Program-made: the position numbers and the translations under genes
The notes under the pieces: model-generated
What the model saw: the letters and a program-made list of their open reading frames with translations, nothing else
What the model was told of the DNA's origin: nothing
Databases searched by the model: none
Origin: Hyposmocoma kahamanoa
Lineage: Eukaryota > Arthropoda > Insecta > Lepidoptera > Cosmopterigidae
Direction of reading: 5' to 3'
Length of the DNA: 64,000 nt
NCBI RefSeq assembly: GCF_003589595.1
Contig: NW_020654289.1
Coordinates: forward strand, 3,627,964-3,691,963
Part shown: positions 11,945 through 22,673 of the stretch, one piece after another
Layout of the letters: each line of letters opens with the position of its first letter
Numbering within the stretch: position 1 is the first letter of the stretch

Positions 11945-12000
11945 TTCCATAACTGATCGGGACTTGGTGGGGACTTCTCATGATCTTCAAAAGTTTACAA
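11945..12000 (+). repeat. Family U repeat fragment
   Basis: Contains 'ggtggggacttctcatg' followed by a degenerate '..tgtgaacc'-like end, matching the repeat at 36.7, 44.95 and 52.6 kb. Confidence 0.45.
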
Positions 12001-12138
12001 ACCAACGCCATTGATAGCAATCTCTTTCTTGACCAGTATTATAATAACGAACCATACAATCACACCAATTGTGCTCAGTTCTGTCATAATAACGCATTTG
12101 CACTTTGGTATCTTTCGAGATATTGGAAAGTTTTTTAA

Positions 12139-12295
12139 CCGTCTTAAAAAAAAGGAGGTGGGTCTTAATTCGACTGTATGTTTTTGTATGTATGTTACGC
12201 GGTAACTCCCACAAATGTCGAACCGATTCTGCTGTTTCTGTTTTTGTTGGAAAGAGTTGATGAGTCCCATTTAAATTTGAATAAAATATTCCACG
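12139..12295 (+). repeat. Family N fragment, 5' part
   Basis: 'accgtcttaaaaaaaagg', then 'aattcgactgtatg', 'gtatgtatgttacgc', 'gttggaaag' and 'gtcccattt', in the order of the full copies at 43.6 and 49.8 kb. The 3' half is missing. Confidence 0.75.
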
Positions 12296-12737
12296 TATGC
12301 TTAGCCAGGTAGACACAAATACTTATAAATCTGCAATAGGTTTCGTCACATAAAAATAGACTTAGAAATTAATGTCACAAGTACGGCCACCACGAACAAG
12401 AAGCTACGGGTCTCTTCTTTAGGGCAAATCGTCAGGGTTGATTTCTATACAAAATTAAACCAATATTTTCGCCACTGCGGCTGCTTTTATAGAAATGTTA
12501 CCTTTCCAATAAAAACGTTTTTTTATCCGATTATGACGTATACAAAAATTAGCGTATAAAGTCCAACGATGTGATATCAAAACATATTTAAAAAGAAATT
12601 ATTTGACTTGTTATATGATCTGTGTATACATGATATCCAAGATTATTTAAAATGAAAGGATATAATTATAATTATCATCAAAAAATAATTTATCTAATGT
12701 AATTAAATCACTACAAGGACTTACTTTTAAATCACAA

Positions 12738-12995
12738 TTGACAATGGCTTTTAAAGCCTTTTTTTTGCTTTTGGAGCCTCCGGGGCTGTGTCGTACAGAT
12801 GGCAAGAGACCTGACGAGGCCAAAGAACTCAACAGGGAGTTGGGTCGTCGGCTTAGAGAAAGAGGCTATGATCCACGCTCTGGATCTCACTTGGTGCAAC
12901 AACTATCGTTGGCTATTCAGCGCGGTAATGCTGCCAGTGTTATGGGGACATTTGAGCCAGCTAAGATTCAGAGCGGTCCTGTTTCTTTCTTATAG
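12738..12995 (+). pseudogene. LINE-associated polyprotein fragment with internal deletion
   Basis: The 85-residue ORF has LEPPGLCRTDGKRPD at its N-terminus and NRELGRRLRERG..DPRSGSHLVQ..SLAIQRGNAASVMGTFEP after it. Both blocks occur in a family of retroelement polyproteins annotated near reverse transcriptases in arthropods and molluscs, where from memory they are separated by roughly 100 or more residues. Here they are joined directly, so an in-frame deletion is inferred. I do not see the reverse transcriptase domain nearby. Confidence 0.6.
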
Positions 12996-13189
12996 TTAAA
13001 TAGGAATGACTAGGTCCAGCGAATGGAATTATTAATTTCTTTGTGACGAAGCCCGTTTCTGATTTATATTTGTGTCTTTCTGATTTATATTTGTGCCTAC
13101 GTTGCGGATTGACATAACTTTTAAAGTAATAAAGGATATTTAGAAGTTATAAATAACAATTAATATTAATTCGAAATGCAAACTGATTT

Positions 13190-13262
13190 GCAATTGTAGA
13201 GACAAATGTTAAATACCATTACCATTTGCACACCTGCGTGCAGGTTGAATACAACCTAACCT
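13190..13262 (+). mobile_element. 3' remnant related to the 56-61 kb LINE
   Basis: 'gcacacctgcgtgcaggttgaatac' type sequence here matches the minus-strand 3' UTR of the large LINE near 56475-56510, with several mismatches. It is noncoding. Confidence 0.55.
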
Positions 13263-13325
13263 AACATTAATCAAGATGAGTATAAATACTGTCAAAGTTA
13301 AAATCAAATAATCATTTATTCCATA

Positions 13326-13630
13326 CATTGACTTAGAAATAAATGGACAACGGGTCTAATACAAAAACCACGAAAAAATGTCCCAAGTCAACCTATTTAA
13401 ACGTAGTGACATGTAACGGAATATGAAAAAGCTAAAACGTTGAATTAAATTTAAATTTAATAAAATTAAATTGTAATGTCATCGCAGTACTGTCTAATTT
13501 TGCTTGCTTCGCTTTCAGTCGAACAAACGAAGACTAAAGCGTGAATGACGCTCTGTATACGATTTTAACGCCCTATAAGGTCGGACACTTTTTAGCGCGG
13601 ACCCGACGTCCATGTAATTGTAAGTCAATG
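13326..13630 (-). mobile_element. MITE-A copy 3 (305 bp, long form)
   Basis: Left end CATTGACTTAGAA (one change from consensus), right end TTGTAAGTCAATG. Exact duplication attccata at 13318-13325 and 13631-13638. It sits at the edge of a family T repeat; the copy at 45117 reads through 'attccatag' without an insertion and serves as a paralogous empty site. Confidence 0.92.
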
Positions 13631-13790
13631 ATTCCATAGGTAAAAATTTACACTTGAAAACGTAATTTTTTAAGCTACTGCTTGTTCACTACGCTGACCT
13701 CCCTGAGAAGAACGAGGTAGAAACTCTAGGGATTGCTCTTTTCAAATAAAATTAAATGCTATGGAATACACTTTGAATCATAATTGTGTG
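13631..13790 (+). repeat. Family T repeat (LINE/SINE 3' tail)
   Basis: 'aaatttacacttgaaaacg', 'gttcactacgctgac', 'gaaactctagggattg' and 'ctatggaatacactt' recur in the same order at 45117-45275. The A-rich 'ttcaaataaa' segment suggests a retroelement 3' end. Confidence 0.7.
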
Positions 13791-13928
13791 AAATCAAGAC
13801 TCTTGTTGCCTTTCCATACTTCTGTATCTAAAACATACTCTTCAATTTTGTAATAAGACTTTTCAATTAACATACTTTTAATGTAAGTTTTAAACTTAGG
13901 AAATGATAATCTTAATATATTCTTTAGT

Positions 13929-14170
13929 TTAGTAGCAGTAGAGCTCCTTGTGAAAGAGTTCGTCGTCCAGGGCAGTACGACAGTAATAACAGCATTACTG
14001 TGTTCCGGTTTTGAAGGGTAAGGGTGCTGGTGAAATTACAGGCACATGGGACTTGTCAACTTCCGTCTCAGGGTGTCGGGCGCAGTGGCAGTGCCTTGCA
14101 GATCTTTGCAATTTAAAGCTCTGAGTGGCTCTGTAACTGTTATGGACAGGCGTGTAGCTTACCATCAAAT
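13929..14170 (+). repeat. Family S repeat
   Basis: Begins 'gtagcagtagagctcc' and runs to 'ggcgtgtagcttaccat'. The Cys-like '..gcagtaatgtgagcatt' landmark is reduced to 'gcattactg'. Confidence 0.85.
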
Positions 14171-15359
14171 CTCTTTGTAAAAACGTATACAGTTCCCCAT
14201 AAAAGAATCGTTTACCTTATTTAAGCGAAATCGTGGTACCATGAGTTTGGACTTAGTTCTAAGGTTAATATTATGGATATCTTCTTTAGTAATGAAATAA
14301 GTATATTTTTACAGGCATACAAAATATTTGAGTAATAGAAATCCGATGATGTTACAATCTCCAAGAGGTCCCAGATTCTATTCCTGAGAAATATTTGTAT
14401 ATGCCTACATTTATATTTATCGTGAGTATGTACATAGTCATGTGTTACAAATGTGTTACATTACGACTAGAGTGTAGTATATGACCCTGAATAGGGCACT
14501 GCAAGTCAAGATATTGAATATAATATAAGAAAATATAAAGAAACGAAATAAAAAAATAAAAATATAATAGGAATTAAGAGGCGTAAACAAAAAATGTTAA
14601 AATTAGTAATAATTTTTAGAATTAAAGCAAGAAACGTCACGGAGAAGGTCGAGAGAATGTAAAATATTAATTAATATCATGAATTCGTCAGAAATTATGT
14701 GTATATAAACTCATTATCAATTAATTATTAAGTATTTATAGTTTGATTCATTGTGTTCATTTGCAGCGTAATTGTTGAAATGTTTTTACATTTAATTATT
14801 TATGTAGTCTTCAATTTTATAATAGCTTTTATTCGTTAAATATTTTCTTGAGTAAGTGTATTGTGATGCCACAGTCATGATGCCAGTCTCCTTAAACTTT
14901 TCCCTGAGAGAAACTCTGGCAAATAAACTTATTCTACTCTATTCTACTATTAGGAAGTTTCAGAAATAAAATTCCAACTCCTTATGTTCTTCGTTTATTG
15001 ATATGAAGACTTATTACAATTATACATTTTGCATGATAAAATGGCACGGTAAAGCAAGATGAGAGGCACTGTCCTCTGAGACTCCAACAAACAGAATGTC
15101 GAGCACTCGAGTATCACAAATTAAGAAACGTTAGCAGTATGGTGGGAGCTTTTTGGTAGGGCTGCATTTTTGGCGCCACCAACATAGTGTATTGTGGCGC
15201 CATCAACTAAAGCTACTGGCGCTACCAACCTAACAATGTAGCAACGGAAACAATACTCATGACCAAATATACTCTTTAATATAAATAGTGCTCTAATATT
15301 ACAAAAATATAATTACAATAGGACAAAATTATTTACATATCTAATATGTCGCTTACACT
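14171..15359. other. AT-rich gene-free stretch with one retroelement tail
   Basis: Nothing coding. Near 14880-14946 a 'ccctgagagaaactctggc' segment runs into 'aataaacttattctactctattctac', which looks like a LINE 3' tail with an 8-bp tandem end. The rest is unassigned. Confidence 0.4.
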
Positions 15360-15586
15360 CATTGACTTACAAATAAATGGACGACGGGTCTAATACAAAA
15401 TCCACGAAAAAATGTCCCAAGTCAACCTATTCGAAATTTAAATTGTTATGTCATCGCAGTATCGCGCTGTCCGTAGAACAAATGAAGACTAAAGCGGAGT
15501 GTCGCGCTCTGTATACGATTTTAGCGCCTTACAAGTGCGGACACTTTTTAGCGCGGACCCGACGTCCATATAATTGTAAGTCAATG
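15360..15586 (-). mobile_element. MITE-A copy 4 (227 bp)
   Basis: Short form, almost identical to copies 1 and 5. Exact duplication cttacact at 15352-15359 and 15587-15594. Confidence 0.93.
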
Positions 15587-15639
15587 CTTACACTACTATA
15601 AGTGGAATAAAATGGCGCCGTGGTGGCGTGTTCTCAAAA

Positions 15640-15895
15640 CACTGCAAAAAAGAGAAGGTTCTCAATTTAACACCATTTTTTTTTTGTATGTATGTTACTA
15701 CTCCGACAATTGTGAACCGACTTCGATTACTCTTTTTTTTGTTGGAAATGGGGTACTTCATTAGTAGTCCCATTCGGATTCAAAGAAAATACTTTACCCT
15801 CTAAGGGTGGCAAATTAGGGGATAAATCCGGTTTATTTGATTCACTTTCCGTTAACCGATCTCAATAAAACTTGGCAAATAGATGTAACGACACA
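15640..15895 (+). repeat. Family N copy, diverged
   Basis: 'aggttctcaatttaac', 'gtatgtatgttac', 'gttggaaatggggtac' and 'ctctaagggtggc' follow the family order. Both outermost ends are degraded. Confidence 0.65.
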
Positions 15896-15984
15896 GTGAA
15901 GTAGTATTCTTACTACAAAAGAAAAGTGTAAGAATACTTGTTAATATAGATCCACAAACCTCTTGTAAGCCATTCTTTATTAAA

Positions 15985-16540
15985 CATAAAATCTTGACAT
16001 TAACCTCAATTTATATTCTAGAATGTTGTAAATTTGCAAGAAAGTACGGTCAGTTTTTTTCACCCATAAAGACAGTGAAACGTAATAATAGAGGTCTACA
16101 CATGTTAAGACGTCCTTTCAGTACCCTTAGTATATACCATTCAGGCCCTCATAGTATGGTAATACAAATATATAATGCGATTCCAATCGAAATAAAAATG
16201 CGAGATACATACAAGGCGTTCGAAAAACATTTAAAATGCTATCTCCAAAGCAAGGCCTTTTATTCCATAACAGATTTTTTTGTAGAAAATAAGGCTCTTT
16301 AATTTTCTGTTTGTATTGTTCTTGCTTATGTTTATATAGTAATGTTTTTCTTTAAATGCTACTTAAATTTTATAAATTAAACCTATGTATATAATAAGAT
16401 ACCTGTACCCTCAAAAATTTGCGATGCCCCCCCGGGGTGTTACATGTTGTACATATAACTAGTTTAACACCACTTGTAAAAAACCATGTGACTTGCAAAT
16501 AAATGAATATGAATATGAATATGAATATGAATATGAAGCA
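15985..16540 (+). pseudogene. CR1-like LINE C-terminus, 3' UTR and (GAATAT)n tail
   Basis: The 102-residue ORF at 15994-16302 has LTSIYILECCKFARK near its start, then RNNRGLHMLRRP..TLSIYHSGPHSMVIQIYNAIP and a final KAFEKHLKCYLQ..AFYSI. This is the usual C-terminal tail of CR1-like LINE ORF2 ('L.S.Y...L.F.. ... YN.LP..I......FK..L..WL....FYS'). After the stop come about 200 bp of 3' UTR with a 'gatgcccccccggggtgt' GC spike, then 'cttgcaaataaatgaatat' and a hexanucleotide (gaatat) tail at 16504-16538. The intact junction from coding end to tail indicates a 5'-truncated retrotransposition. The RT domain is absent. Confidence 0.8.
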
Positions 16541-16595
16541 TCCGCTGTCCAAAGACAGCTTTTGATAAGTATATTATCTATAATTATAACATCGA

Positions 16596-16797
16596 ATTCA
16601 AAGTGTCACCCTACCATCGCGTTCAATAACATAGGATGGTAAAAACATCCGCATACAGAACAAGTATCATACATGTCTTCAAATTCACGAGGCCGTATCG
16701 GATTTTTTTGTTAGCGGAATCGTGTTTTCCCTAAGATTTATTGTATTAATACAACATTTCAACTAGATGGCAAAGTTTGAGTAACCAATACTACGAA
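16596..16797 (+). repeat. Family R dispersed repeat, copy 1
   Basis: About 200 bp matching 34852-35040: 'aaagtgtcaccctaacatcg'-type start, 'aaaacatccgcatacag', 'aacaagtatcata', 'gaggccgtatcg', 'gatttattgtatta' and 'acaacatttcaac'. Same strand in both places. Noncoding, class unknown. Confidence 0.8.
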
Positions 16798-17104
16798 GTT
16801 TGCCGTTGTCTTGTAAATTTTATTATACATGTTATTTTTCTTTGGCAACAGTAGCGTGCTACCAGAACCACTGTACTTTGTTTAGAAGTGTAAGTTTATA
16901 AAAATGCATTCAAGTTGTTACCATTGGCACAATACGTCCCTCCCTCCCTCTCTGTTTAATTTTCCTATGTCTCAAAGGATGCATGGAAGAGATCACACTC
17001 AGCGATAAGGCCTCCTTTGGCCGTGTTAGTTCTAGTTATCTATGTGCCGTTTTTGTTTTTGTGTGTTAAGAACAAAGATCTATCTTTTTTTGCTAAGAAA
17101 ACAA

Positions 17105-17145
17105 GACGGGACGAAGAAGCCGTACGCCTGGTGGTAAGCGACACG
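17105..17145 (-). repeat. Family S 3'-end fragment
   Basis: 'gacgggacgaagaagc' and 'cgcctggtggtaagcgacacgc', the last 40 bp of family S on the minus strand. Confidence 0.6.
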
Positions 17146-17959
17146 CGAGACTGATGGGAGTGGAGGAGGCGAAAGAAGTTTGTCAGTAGCGTAGTAGGTA
17201 GAGGCCAATGGTCTCTGCCTGGTGATATGGTAAACATCTCGAATTTTCCAAGCTACGCGCAGTCGATGGTCGTTCGTCGTCCTTCAGGTACTTACCGCTA
17301 GATAGCAGCACAGCGATTGAAATTTTAATTAAATTCCAAAACGTCGTCACTTTCAATAATAGGTTTCAACGGTATGCCAACAGGTTAAAGTGGAGATTAC
17401 AATATCCAGAATTTGTTATTCCTTTTTAAATTAGAAACTATGACCAATATTTAAGATTTCATAGTTTTTAAAATTTCGAATATGTGCGTTTTGGCCACAA
17501 TGGTTCTGTTAGTAATCGATGTCTTAGGCACTTCCATTGTTTTTTCTTCTTCCGTGGTTACAATACACGCCGCGCCGTTCGCTGCTTCCACAAAAGCAAT
17601 TCATTATGCAACCATAAAGATATAACTCAAATATCCTCTTAGAAAAACTGAAACGAAACTTTCATACATTCCACTGGAACAAAAATATGCAAGTAAACAT
17701 TTCCCCTCTTTGTTTACGTTTCTTTGAAAGTACTTCTTCTTTGACAAACGATTTGATCGAACAATTCCAAATAATGGTAGTTCTGAAGGAAACCAGACAT
17801 TTCCTGTCTTTTGTTACTGAATGGATATTTCTCGGATTTAAGATGAAGCTTAGAATCTGACGAAAAGAAACTGAAAAACAAACGAAACTACGTTGGCACT
17901 CCTACAGTTGAGTGTTTATGTGTGACAAAGAATACCGTTTTATGAACCATGGACAGTGA

Positions 17960-18060
17960 CAGTGAGGTCATCCAAGGACGTCGGGTCCTCGACCTCATTG
18001 TCACGTTCCATCAGGTGAGACAGAGGTCAAGTGCGCACTTATTATATCATAAAACTAGAC
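17960..18060 (+). pseudogene. Jockey-like LINE 3' coding end
   Basis: 'cattgtcacgttccatcagg' and 'gagacagaggtcaagtgcgc' match the ends of the LINE fragments at 7.8 kb and 37.4 kb. Only the last few codons and the start of the 3' UTR remain. Confidence 0.55.
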
Positions 18061-18438
18061 ATGTTCTAATTATTTGAAAAAATTGTCAGGTTGTGAACAC
18101 GTTACTGAATTTTAATATCATCCGCTCGGGCTCAGGCGTTGTAAACCTGTTCCAATTATTCAAAGATGAAGAATTTCAATAAAAATATAGATTTAAAAAG
18201 GGCACTATCACGAATAGCATTGTACAACTTTTGCATAATGGACTACAACACCATTCAACTTTCGCAACTTCAACAACAAACGATATTCTCGCGCTTTACG
18301 ATGATGTTGCAACATAAAAATAGTTTTAAATCTCGGTTATTTTGTCGCACTTACTCCAATGATTTTTTATGTATAGTGAGTGCTATTCTATGTTTTGTTT
18401 TTTTAGAAAAATGGGTAAAGTATCCACTAAGATGCCGC

Positions 18439-18932
18439 CTTCGAGTATATAACCAGAAATATAGACGAAATGTCATTTAATTTGTTTCAAAACTATTCTG
18501 CCAAATCATTACAGTGACAAGTACACTCCGATTGGTCAGCCCGAACTTGAAACAATTTGTTTATTTATTTATTTTGAAAAATTATAAATTGAAAATAGCA
18601 AAATTACATATTTAACATTTAATTACCGATTAAATGTGGTCCCGTTTGTTTTGTAATTAAGTTTTGCTTTGTCCCACACCACCGAATGGAACAGCCCCCA
18701 TTGTTAAAGATATTATCTTTATTACAACAAATACAGAATATTTTTGGAATATACGGAGACGTACACACAAGTCAGTTGTTGGCGCTGTGCTATTTCAGTT
18801 TTCTAATTTGTGATTTCAGCGCAAACAAGAGTCGATATTTAAAAGTAATATAAGGCCCATTTGCGTGATGAGTAGCCAGGGATGGATGGCCCTTATTTAG
18901 TCTCTATTTCTAGATTTCTTATATACTCGATG
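18439..18932 (-). mobile_element. MITE-B copy C (494 bp)
   Basis: Ends CTTCGAGTATATAACC and ...TATACTCGATG. The target duplication has one mismatch, gatgccgc at 18431-18438 and gataccgc at 18933-18940. The interior matches copies A and D in reverse. One TIR has a short insertion ('tagatttctt'). MITE-A copy 5 lies only 28 bp downstream. Confidence 0.88.
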
Positions 18933-18960
18933 GATACCGCTTTATAAACTTGCCATAGGT

Positions 18961-19188
18961 CATTGACTTACAATTATAAGGACGTCGGGTCCGCGCTAAA
19001 AAGTGTCCGCACTTGTAAGGCGCTAAAATCGTATACAGAGCGCGACACTCCGCTTTAGTCTTCATTTGTTCTACTGACAGCGCGATACTGCGATGACATT
19101 ACAATTTAAATTTCGAATAGGTTGACTTGGGACATTTTTTTCGTGGTTTTTGTATTAGACCCGTCGTCCATTTATTTGTAAGTCAATG
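18961..19188 (+). mobile_element. MITE-A copy 5 (228 bp)
   Basis: Short form with perfect CATTGACTTACAA ends. Exact 8-bp duplication ccataggt at 18953-18960 and 19189-19196. Confidence 0.94.
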
Positions 19189-19813
19189 CCATAGGTAATA
19201 AATTGACATTTTAGCTAAGACTAGCTAACTTTAAAACTAAGCTTTAGTGGCGCATTCAACGTTCAAGGTTATTCAAGGTTTGCAATACAAGACACATATT
19301 TGCGCTTGTACGCCCCGCTGCACGCAATGTTCCGAATTTGCGGTCATACGTTTATTTCTCTGAAATGAAATTATAATTGTAATAAGCTTAGCGAGTTACT
19401 GATTAATCAGATTTGTGCTCACGTCACGTTGCAAAAGATCTATTTTCTTCTACATCCGAAGTCAGAAGCACAGATAATAATTATCAATGTTATCGCCATT
19501 ACTTAAAACGGTAGGTACCTTTTAGCATGGATGGATTTAATTTACAATTTTGGCGGAATAAATGTCTACATAGTTGCGCGGGAGCACACTCTTTTTGATA
19601 TATTTTGTTTTTTTTATTCCTAGAAATTTTGTATTCTTTTTGACGTTACATTTTTTTATTCTTTTGTTGTCAATCGCTACATGAAGTGCGTTCCCAAAAA
19701 TCCCAAAGGATGACCAATTTCTTCCCTTTTTACCATACTAAACCACTAGCAAGCATCTCGCCAATAGTAGTTTATATTATGAATTTCATGTCGCATAATT
19801 TAATGTAAATAAA

Positions 19814-19957
19814 TTTTCCCGGATTAAAATCGCGTATATTTGTTTTTTCAAACAAACTAACATTGCGGGCCCTTTACAGGTCCCATCTTTACATCTTTAC
19901 AGGTCAGTCAACCGTGACCATTCCTATGTGTAACAATCGCGAAAACCTAAGAACTCG
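19814..19957 (-). mobile_element. Family H copy
   Basis: Reverse copy: 'aaaatcgcgtatatttg', 'gcgggccctttacagg', 'caatcgcgaaaacctaagaac'. 'catctttaca' is tandemly repeated inside the hairpin region. No clear target duplication. Confidence 0.7.
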
Positions 19958-20036
19958 TTAATTAAAACTAGTTATCTTTTATTAGTTAGTGTTTGATATG
20001 CGCTTCGTTCGATAAACTTGGTTAAAAGTCAACATA

Positions 20037-20207
20037 AGGGCGCTTTCAAACTAGACGCCGTGCATAGAAGCACTGAAGTGTCGTGGCGCTGCAGCCGTGG
20101 CATTACTTATTTTCATATTTAGAAGTGCAGTTGCAGCGCTACAGTCGTGACACACGCACGCCACTAGAGACCGCAGCGCTTCCATAGGCATCTAATTTGA
20201 AGTCGCC
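20037..20207. mobile_element. Fold-back TIR element, ~170 bp
   Basis: The left end, ggcgctttcaaactagacgcc, is roughly the inverse of the right end, ggcatctaatttgaagtcgcc, with about 5 changes in 21. Internal 'ggcgctgcagcc' and 'gttgcagcgct' are also inverted, so nearly the whole element can fold back. No coding content. The target duplication is unclear, so the superfamily is not assigned. Confidence 0.6.
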
Positions 20208-20657
20208 ATTATATTGGAGTTTGTTACGAACTTCGAACCCATGCAAAAGAATGCTCTCTATTGTCGAGTTGTCCACAAATTTCTGGCAGTGACAACACAC
20301 TACCGTTATCTGGTAATAAAATGTAAAATATCTGTATTTAAAAGTAATTATTTTTACGACAAGTATTTTCGTAAATTAAAAATAGCGATCGAAGACGATA
20401 AAAGGATTTCACTAGGAAATTTGTGAAGTAAACTTCTAAACAAGGTATCTAATTAAAAGAAACATTTATTAGCGGAAACTTGGAAACTTACTCAGAAACA
20501 ACTAAGTATTGAGTTCGTAATCAAAATGTTCGAGGAGGATGTTGCCTTACTCAATTCGCGATGAAATTTGCCTGTTGGGAAAAATATTAATTTGTAGTAT
20601 CGAAACCAAACGCTTATTTTTATTATTACATAAAAAGATCAAACAAATACAAAGAAA

Positions 20658-20750
20658 AATCGCTTCGATCCGGCTGGACTGGAATCAGCTAATTTTTTGC
20701 CAAACCGGGGCTATCGCTCTTTCAACTGAGCTACGGAACGAGCCTTGAAC
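20658..20750 (-). mobile_element. tRNA-like SINE-2 head
   Basis: On the minus strand: 'gttccgtagctcagttg' (box A-like) and a degraded box B near 'cagtccagcc'. It directly abuts the LINE fragment that follows. Confidence 0.6.
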
Positions 20751-21090
20751 ACCGCCATAAAGTTACCTACTTATCAGTATTCTACAGGATATATCACTGA
20801 GAATATGCGAGAGAATTCTACGAATAAGTTCCGTCGTTCCCTTTCCATCATCGGAGGACTAGACTTAGGCCAGGGTTTCACTCTTATGTTGTGGATATTC
20901 CAAGGATTAGTATGAAGCGTTTTGCTTCCACATTTATGTGGCGAAATGCTATGGAGTGGAATTCCCTACCTGTAGACTTGTTCCCTGAACGGTATAACTT
21001 GGGCCTTTTTATGGCAAGAGTGAATAGGCATTGTTTGGATGTGCATGCTCCATCGTCGACTCCATCATCACTTTCTAACTTCATCGTTTT
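20742..21090 (+). pseudogene. Jockey-like LINE C-terminus, frameshifted
   Basis: The frame at 20891-21090 gives MDIPRISMKRFASTFMW..AMEWNSLPVDLFPERYNLGLF.ARVNRHCL, which lines up residue by residue with [19 protein letters not shown] at 37.2 kb. Upstream, a second frame holds the degraded 'RR.VTYLSVFYRIYH.ECA' region. It stops short of the normal 3' end. It is not functional. Confidence 0.8.
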
Positions 21091-21379
21091 CTACTTTACA
21101 AAAAGAATAAGTTATTGCAATTGTTGCTTTTAACGGCTTCTTTGCTGTAGTGCTACCAGTGAGAAATGTATGAAAGTTTTCTTCTTTAATGTTTATTCGA
21201 TTTGTATTAAACGAAATTAAGTAAAAAATAAATATATTTTTTTGCTCGGGTATCCTATTTGTTTACATTATCTTGTTATTAGTATGTTTTGGACATATTT
21301 TTATACTAAAGGCAATTACTTGATATTCTTAAAACTTAAGTCTGAAACAGAGTATCCTCTTTAAAGAGACTTGTAAACG

Positions 21380-21626
21380 TAAAACGTAACATCTTACCTA
21401 TTTCTGCAGCCAAGCAACTCACGTTACTGCGTTCCAGTTTTGAAAGATATGAAGGTACTGATGTAATTACAGGCACATAGGACAGCTTATGTCTCAGAGT
21501 GACAGACATAGTGGCAATGCCCCTCAAATATTTGCGATTTTAAACTCTGAGTGGCATTAAAACTGTCATGAATATGCGTGTCGCTTACCACCACTACTAC
21601 TTATTTGTCCCTTGGTATAATAAAAA
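21380..21626 (+). repeat. Family S repeat
   Basis: 'acctatttctgcagccaag', 'ttccagttttgaaag', 'aattacaggcacatagg', 'gtgtcgcttaccaccac' in order; lacks the first ~50 bp. Confidence 0.8.
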
Positions 21627-21639
21627 AATCTCTAACCAG

Positions 21640-22435
21640 ACCAGAAGTGGCTAGATGAGAAATACATAGAACTGATTGAGACTATGGTCATAAAAAATAA
21701 CCAGAAAATGTCTAAAGCCGTTACTCGCGAAAGCACGACCCATGAAAACGTCAACAGAAATTCACCGTAGGAAACTAGTTAAGAAATCTCTTCTTAAATT
21801 TAACAGTTTAAAACTTAAACCATATAACTTTAATATAACGTTCCGTTTTAAGAAACTGCGGTCCACCACTTTTGTCCATGAAACAAACAAATCTATAAAA
21901 TTTTACAATTTTTATTTGCCGCGGAGAAACTAAAAGAAATTGTGTGTAAACTGGAATTGTCAGGATTTCAGGAGAGGTTTAGCTAGATACCTTTGAGGAT
22001 TTCGAGCCAAATTGAAATTGGTCTTTTAGTTTTCTAGTTGTAGCCACTTTACGCATTACGACCAAATATTTTATAAAAAAGTAATATGATGATAAATTTA
22101 CGTTACAAGCTTGAAATCTGGCATGCTAAAAGTTGGTTCATTAGCGAATCTGAGCGAGTTGCACTCTGAAGTCGCCGAATGTCAGGAACGTCAGTACCGA
22201 ACTTAGAGGATAGAAAAAAAATAAAGTTAAAAAAATGTCGTTCTGTTTATGAGATGTTGTCAAAAGTACAAACTACTTTAGACTCATTGCGTACTCATTA
22301 TTTGGACCTTTCAATGTGGTACCATTTGTAAGCTCCACTTGCAGTAGTGCACATAACGTATCTACCTTTTTTTACTTATTATGAATTTTTTTATTCAAAT
22401 AGTTAAGTGCAATACAATAGTTCACTGTTTAGTTG
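21640..22435. other. No recognised gene or repeat
   Basis: AT-rich. The 63-residue ORF at 21742-21933 is Lys/Phe-rich and unrecognised. Confidence 0.4.
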
Positions 22436-22552
22436 GAAATATATCAGTCATGGTTTGCTGGGAGAACGTTGGTTCGATACCAACTGGATTGAAGTGATTT
22501 TTTTCTAAATGTTCGATCTTTCTTTAATAATTATAACAAACTGCTTAGTTGA
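22436..22552 (+). mobile_element. tRNA-like SINE-2 fragment, 3' half
   Basis: 'catggtttgctgggagaacg', 'ggttcgataccaac' (box B), then 'tgttcgatctttctttaataattataac', the standard tail of this SINE. The box A half is missing. Confidence 0.7.
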
Positions 22553-22673
22553 ATACCATGGCGGTGAAACGTAAAATTTAAAATGCAAAAAGTTAATGAA
22601 AATAGTTAAGATGACAAATATTGAAAATGTCGGATGACATCTGATTAAAAAAAACCGTTTATAAAGCAATGTA

